From Sphingomonas sp. H160509 (GTDB lineage Bacteria > Pseudomonadota > Alphaproteobacteria > Sphingomonadales > Sphingomonadaceae), in the NCBI RefSeq assembly GCF_024124765.2, contig NZ_JAMXSR020000002.1, forward strand, positions 2,344,001 through 2,408,000: a DNA stretch of 64,000 nucleotides, given 5' to 3'. Each line of letters opens with the position of its first letter. Position 1 is the first letter of the stretch. The translations under genes were made by a program, and so were the position numbers. The notes under the pieces were generated by a model, which had not been told where the DNA came from, did no database searches, and worked only from the letters and a program-made list of their open reading frames with translations. Of this stretch, positions 60,445-64,000 are shown one piece after another.

Positions 60445-61497
60445 GTCTTGGCCTCTCTCATCGGCTCCGCGCCGACCATCGGTTTCATCCCGAGCTTCGC
60501 CAGCAGCGTCGCGTCGGCGCTGTCGCCGGCGTTGCCGGTGGTCAGCAGCTTGTCGCCGGTGAAGATCGAGTTCGCGCCGGCCATGAAGCAGAGCGCCTGG
60601 GTAGCCTCCGACATGCTCTCGCGACCCGCAGACAATCGCACCATGCTGAGCGGCATCGTGATCCGCGCGACGGCGACCGTCCGGACGAACTCGATGTCGT
60701 CGATCTGCGCCATCGGCGTGCCGGCGAGCATGTCGCTGAGCGGCGTGCCCTTGACCGGGACCAGCGCGTTGACGGGGGACGCTCTCGGGGTGGCGCGGTA
60801 GCGTGGCGAGCGCGTGGACGAAGCCGACGCGGTCGCTGCGCGTCTCGCCCATCCCGACGATCCCGCCGCAGCAGACCGAGATCCCTGCATCGCGGACGTT
60901 CGCCAGCGTCTCCAGCCGATCGCCGAAGGTGCGCGTGGTGATGACGTTGCCGTAATTCTCGGGCGAAGTGTCGATGTTGTGGTTGTAGTAATCGAGGCCG
61001 GCGTCGGCGAGCTGCTTGGCCTGGTCCGCGTCGAGCATGCCGAGCGTCATGCACGTCTCGAGTCCCATCGCGCGGACGCCTTCGACCATCGCGACGACCT
61101 TCGGCATGTCGCGCGGCTTCGGGTTGCGCCACGCGGCCCCCATGCAGAAACGCTGCGAGCCGGCGGCCTTGGCCTGCGCGGCGTCGGCGAGGACGGCGTC
61201 GACATCCATCAGCTTTTCCGCCTTCAGGCCGGAGTCGGACGAGGCGGACTGCGAGCAATAGCCGCAATCCTCGGGGCAGCCGCCGGTCTTGATCGACAAC
61301 AAAGTGCAGAGCTGTACCTCGCCGATCGCATGATGCGCGCGGTGGACGGTCTGCGCGCGGAACATGAGTTCGTCGAACGGGAGGTCGAACAGCGCGGCGA
61401 TTTCCGGACGGGTCCAGTCGGTGCGGGAAACCGGAGCATCGCGCACCAGGCTCGGAGCCGCTGCATGTGCGAGAGTACGGAGGAGGGTATCGGTCAT
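60435..61497 (-). CDS. bioB: Biotin synthase (frameshifted)
   Basis: Radical SAM enzyme that inserts sulfur into dethiobiotin; about 353 residues after repair. The cluster-binding cysteines are Cys74, Cys78 and Cys81 in [12 protein letters not shown], and later parts include [24 protein letters not shown] and [19 protein letters not shown]. An extra C in the run at 60774-60778 splits the gene; repaired, it reads [17 protein letters not shown]. The ATG overlaps the TGA of the mutase gene (ATGA), so it is co-translated with it. Its product, biotin, is the cofactor of the downstream carboxylase, a sensible grouping. Confidence 0.95.
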
Positions 61498-63779
61498 TCG
61501 GCGGCTTCCTCTTGCGGGGCCATATTATGGCCGAGGAGTTTCAACACGTCCTCGGCGGCCTGGATCAGGTTGGTGCCGGGTCCAAAGATCGCCTGGACCC
61601 CGGCATCGCGCAGCGCCTGATAGTCCTGTGCGGGGATAACGCCACCCGCGATCACCTTGATATCCGCGCGGCCGGCCTCACGGAGATAACCGATCAGTTC
61701 GGGGATCAGCGTCTTGTGGCCGGCGGCGAGTGACGACGCGCCGACGATATCGACGTCCTTCTCCAGCGCGAGCGCGGCAGCTTCGGCGGGGGTCTGGAAC
61801 AGCGGGCCGGGGACGATCTCGAAGCCCAGGTCGCCGAACATCGACGAGACGAGGTTGGCGCCGCGGTCATGCCCGTCCTGGCCCATCTTGGCGACGAGCA
61901 TGCGGGGTTTGCGGCCTAAGCGGCGCTCGGTCGCTTCGACGCCGTCGGTGAGGCGAGTCCAGCGCGCGTCGTCTTCGTAGGCGCCGCCGTAGATGCCGGA
62001 GACGGGAGTGGGCTGCGTGCCGTAGCGGCCGAATACATCCTCCATCGCGGAGGAGATTTCGCCGAGGGTGGCGCGGGCTCGGGCGCAGTCGACGGCGAGG
62101 GCGAGGAGGTTGTTCTCAAATCCTCCCCGACCCGGGGAGGTGGCAGCCGGAGGCTGACGGAGGGGGGGCTTCCGCGGGCGTATCCTTTTTGTGGAACGCC
62201 CCCTCCACCATCCTGCGGATGGTCCCCCTCCCCTTGCAGGGGGAGGAATTGAGCCGCTTCGTGCACCGTGGCGCAACGCATCTAGCGCAGCACGGCATGC
62301 CGCCTCATCCCGCGCGGCCTTAACCCGCGCGATTCGTTCGATCTGGCCTGCCCTCACCGCGACATTGTCCACGTCGAGGATCTCGATCGCGTCCTGTTCG
62401 GCGAGCTTGTACTTGTTGACGCCGACGATGACGTCCTCGCCGCGATCGACGCGCGCCTGGCGGCCGGCGGCGGCTTCCTCGATCATCGCCTTGGGCCAGC
62501 CTGCTGCGACCGCCTTCGCCATGCCGCCTTCGGACTGGATCCGCTCGATCAGGCTCCAGGCGCCGTCGACCAGCGACTGCGTCAGGCTCTCGATATAATA
62601 GCTGCCGCCGAGCGGATCGACGACCTTGGTCATCCCCGTCTCTTCCTGGATCACGATCTGCGTGTTGCGCGCGATCCGCGCCGAGAAGTCGGTCGGCAGC
62701 GCGATCGCCTCGTCGAGCGCGTTGGTGTGGAGCGACTGCGTGCCGCCCAGCATCGCCGCCATCGCCTCGATCGTCGTCCGCATGACGTTGTTGTACGGAT
62801 CCTGCTCGGTGAGCGAGACGCCGCTGGTCTGGCAATGCGTGCGCAGCATCTTCGACCGCTCGTCCTGCGCGCCTAGCTGCGTCATCGCGCGGTGCCAGAG
62901 CACGCGGGCGGCGCGAAGCTTGGCGATCTCCATGAAGAAGTTCATGCCGATCGCGAAGAAGAAGCTCAGCCGCCCCGCGAACTTGTCGATGTCTAGGCCG
63001 CTCGCGACGCCGTATTTCACATATTCCATGCCGTCGGCGATCGTGAAGGCGAGCTCGTGGAGCTGCGTCGCCCCCCGCCTCCTGCATGTGATAGCCGCTG
63101 ATCGAGATGCTGTTGAACTTGGGCATCTCGCGGCTCGTGTAGCCGAAGATATCCGAGATGATCCGCATGCTCGGCTCGGGCGGGTAGATATAGGTGTTGC
63201 GGACCATGAACTCCTTGAGGATGTCGTTCTGGATGGTCCCGTCGAGCAATTTGCGGTCGACGCCCTGCTCCTCGCCGGCGACGATGAAGAAGGCGAGGAT
63301 CGGAATCACCGCGCCGTTCATCGTCATCGAGACGGACATCTTGTCGAGCGGGATGCCGTCGAAGAGGATCTTCATGTCCTCGACCGAGTCGATCGCGACG
63401 CCCGCCTTGCCGACATCGCCGGTGACGCGGGGGGTGGTCCGAGTCGTAGCCGCGGTGCGTGGCGAGATCGAACGCTACCGAGAGGCCTTTCTGGCCGGCG
63501 GCTAGGTTGCGACGGTAGAAGGCGTTCGAGGCTTCGGCGGTGGAGAAGCCGGCGTATTGGCGGATCGTCCAGGGGCGCCCCGCGTACATCGACGCGCGGA
63601 CGCCGCGGGTGAAGGGGGCGAAACCTGGGAGGCCGGGGTCTTCGCGCACGTCTTCTGCGGTGTAGAGCGGCTTGACGTCGATGCCTTCGGGGGTCGGCCA
63701 GGTGAGGTCGGCGCCTTTGACTTCCTTGCCGGCGAGCGCCTGCCAGTCGGCTAGCGTGGGGGTTCGGTTTGTCAGTCAT
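61494..63779 (-). CDS. Methylmalonyl-CoA mutase (three frameshifts, repeat inside)
   Basis: B12-dependent enzyme converting methylmalonyl-CoA to succinyl-CoA, single-chain type, about 760 residues after repair. The catalytic barrel starts MTDKPNPTLADW and contains [33 protein letters not shown] and [11 protein letters not shown]. The C-terminal cobalamin domain has the axial-histidine motif [11 protein letters not shown] and [12 protein letters not shown]. Extra bases at 63757-63761, 63429-63434 and 63074-63079 split the N-terminal half. A 138-base family C repeat at 62115-62252 is translated in frame as 46 extra residues before [13 protein letters not shown]. The stop overlaps the bioB start. 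Confidence 0.94.
62115..62252. repeat. Palindromic repeat doublet, family C, inside the mutase gene
   Basis: The ends are TCAAATCCTCCCCG and GGGGAGGAATTGA. Inner arms are GACGGAGGGGGGG and CCCCCTCCACC, in the same order as the intergenic copy at 13559-13690. Its length is 138 bases, an exact multiple of three, and the mutase reading frame is open on both sides and through it on the minus strand. Confidence 0.88.
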
Positions 63780-63790
63780 TACCTAGCACC

Positions 63791-63897
63791 TAGTTCCCCG
63801 GCGAAGGCCGGGGCCCAGCCCCTCAAATAAGCTGCGCGCGGGAGCGCGTTCGATGCTGCGCATCGAGCCTGGGCCCCGGCCTTCGCCGGGGAACGAG
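63791..63897. repeat. Palindromic repeat pair, family E
   Basis: Left GTTCCCCGGCGAAGGCCGGG with GCCCAG, right CTGGGC with CCCGGCCTTCGCCGGGGAAC: a near-perfect long inverted repeat with about 55 bases between. The loop holds GCGCGCGGGAGCGCG and ATGCTGCGCAT. It lies between the enoyl-CoA hydratase and mutase genes. Confidence 0.85.
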
Positions 63898-63909
63898 AAG
63901 AGCGAGTCG

Positions 63910-64000
63910 TCACTTGCCCGTGAACACCGGTTTGCGCTTCGTCAGGAACGCGATGCCGCCTTCCATCGAGTCCGCAGACCCGCGTGCATCCCGCTGGTTC
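63910..64000 (-). CDS. Enoyl-CoA hydratase/isomerase family protein (C-terminal end only)
   Basis: Thirty codons at the window edge, ending DSMEGGIAFLTKRKPVF then TGK and a TGA. This tail (EG-x-AFL-x-KR-x-PVF-x-G) is characteristic of crotonase-family proteins. The rest of the gene lies beyond base 64000. It is upstream of the mutase on the same strand, separated by a palindromic repeat, and fits an acyl-CoA catabolic cluster. Confidence 0.75.
   Translation of the reverse strand, partial: NQRDARGSADSMEGGIAFLTKRKPVFTGK

Overview
The window is a GC-rich chromosomal segment of an alphaproteobacterium, most probably a Sphingomonas-type member of the Sphingomonadaceae. The evidence is the large NAD-dependent glutamate dehydrogenase, the run infA-maf-RNase G-yacG-tRNA-Phe, the run hisG-hisD-nusB-thiL-hppA, the cobS/cobT pair beside a J-domain gene and bolA, several TonB-dependent receptors, and many short GC-rich palindromic repeats between genes. 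No rRNA, phage, transposase or CRISPR was seen.

Layout. 1-9 kb: end of glutamate dehydrogenase, then an iron-uptake set on the minus strand (Fiu-like siderophore receptor, PiuC hydroxylase, PepSY membrane protein) behind two Fur-like palindromes. 8.6-17 kb: cobT, cobS and a J-domain gene face bolA, a glutathione transferase, a Nudix enzyme, a pirin, an alpha/beta hydrolase and an RcnB-like protein. 18-24 kb: hisG, hisD, nusB, thiL and the proton pyrophosphatase hppA. 24-28 kb: a secreted S9 peptidase and a DNA methyltransferase with a nuclease-like C-terminus. 28-32.9 kb: translation, RNA and purine housekeeping genes with tRNA-Phe. 33-37 kb: M14 peptidase, lipoprotein, L36, HAD hydrolase and two divergent L,D-transpeptidases. 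37-41 kb: a two-gene unit of a glycosyltransferase and an unusual aminotransferase-flavoprotein fusion. 41-57 kb: envelope and nutrient genes (CocE-type hydrolase, M16 protease, acyltransferase-like membrane protein, two TonB receptors, sugar transporter, coat-U-like protein, mechanosensitive channel). 57.9-64 kb: propionyl-CoA carboxylase alpha chain, LprI-like protein, biotin synthase, methylmalonyl-CoA mutase and the end of an enoyl-CoA hydratase, a propionyl-CoA to succinyl-CoA block.

Two cautions apply throughout. First, some 34 apparent frameshifts break otherwise conserved genes. Most are one extra or missing base in a G or C run, so the likely cause is sequencing error rather than gene decay; coordinates below span the reconstructed gene. 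Second, the intergenic palindromes (at least seven families) are not confined to spacers: one copy each lies inside the reading frames of methylmalonyl-CoA mutase and propionyl-CoA carboxylase, and other copies end in purine-rich sequence that serves as the ribosome binding site of hisD, thiL and an alpha/beta hydrolase.
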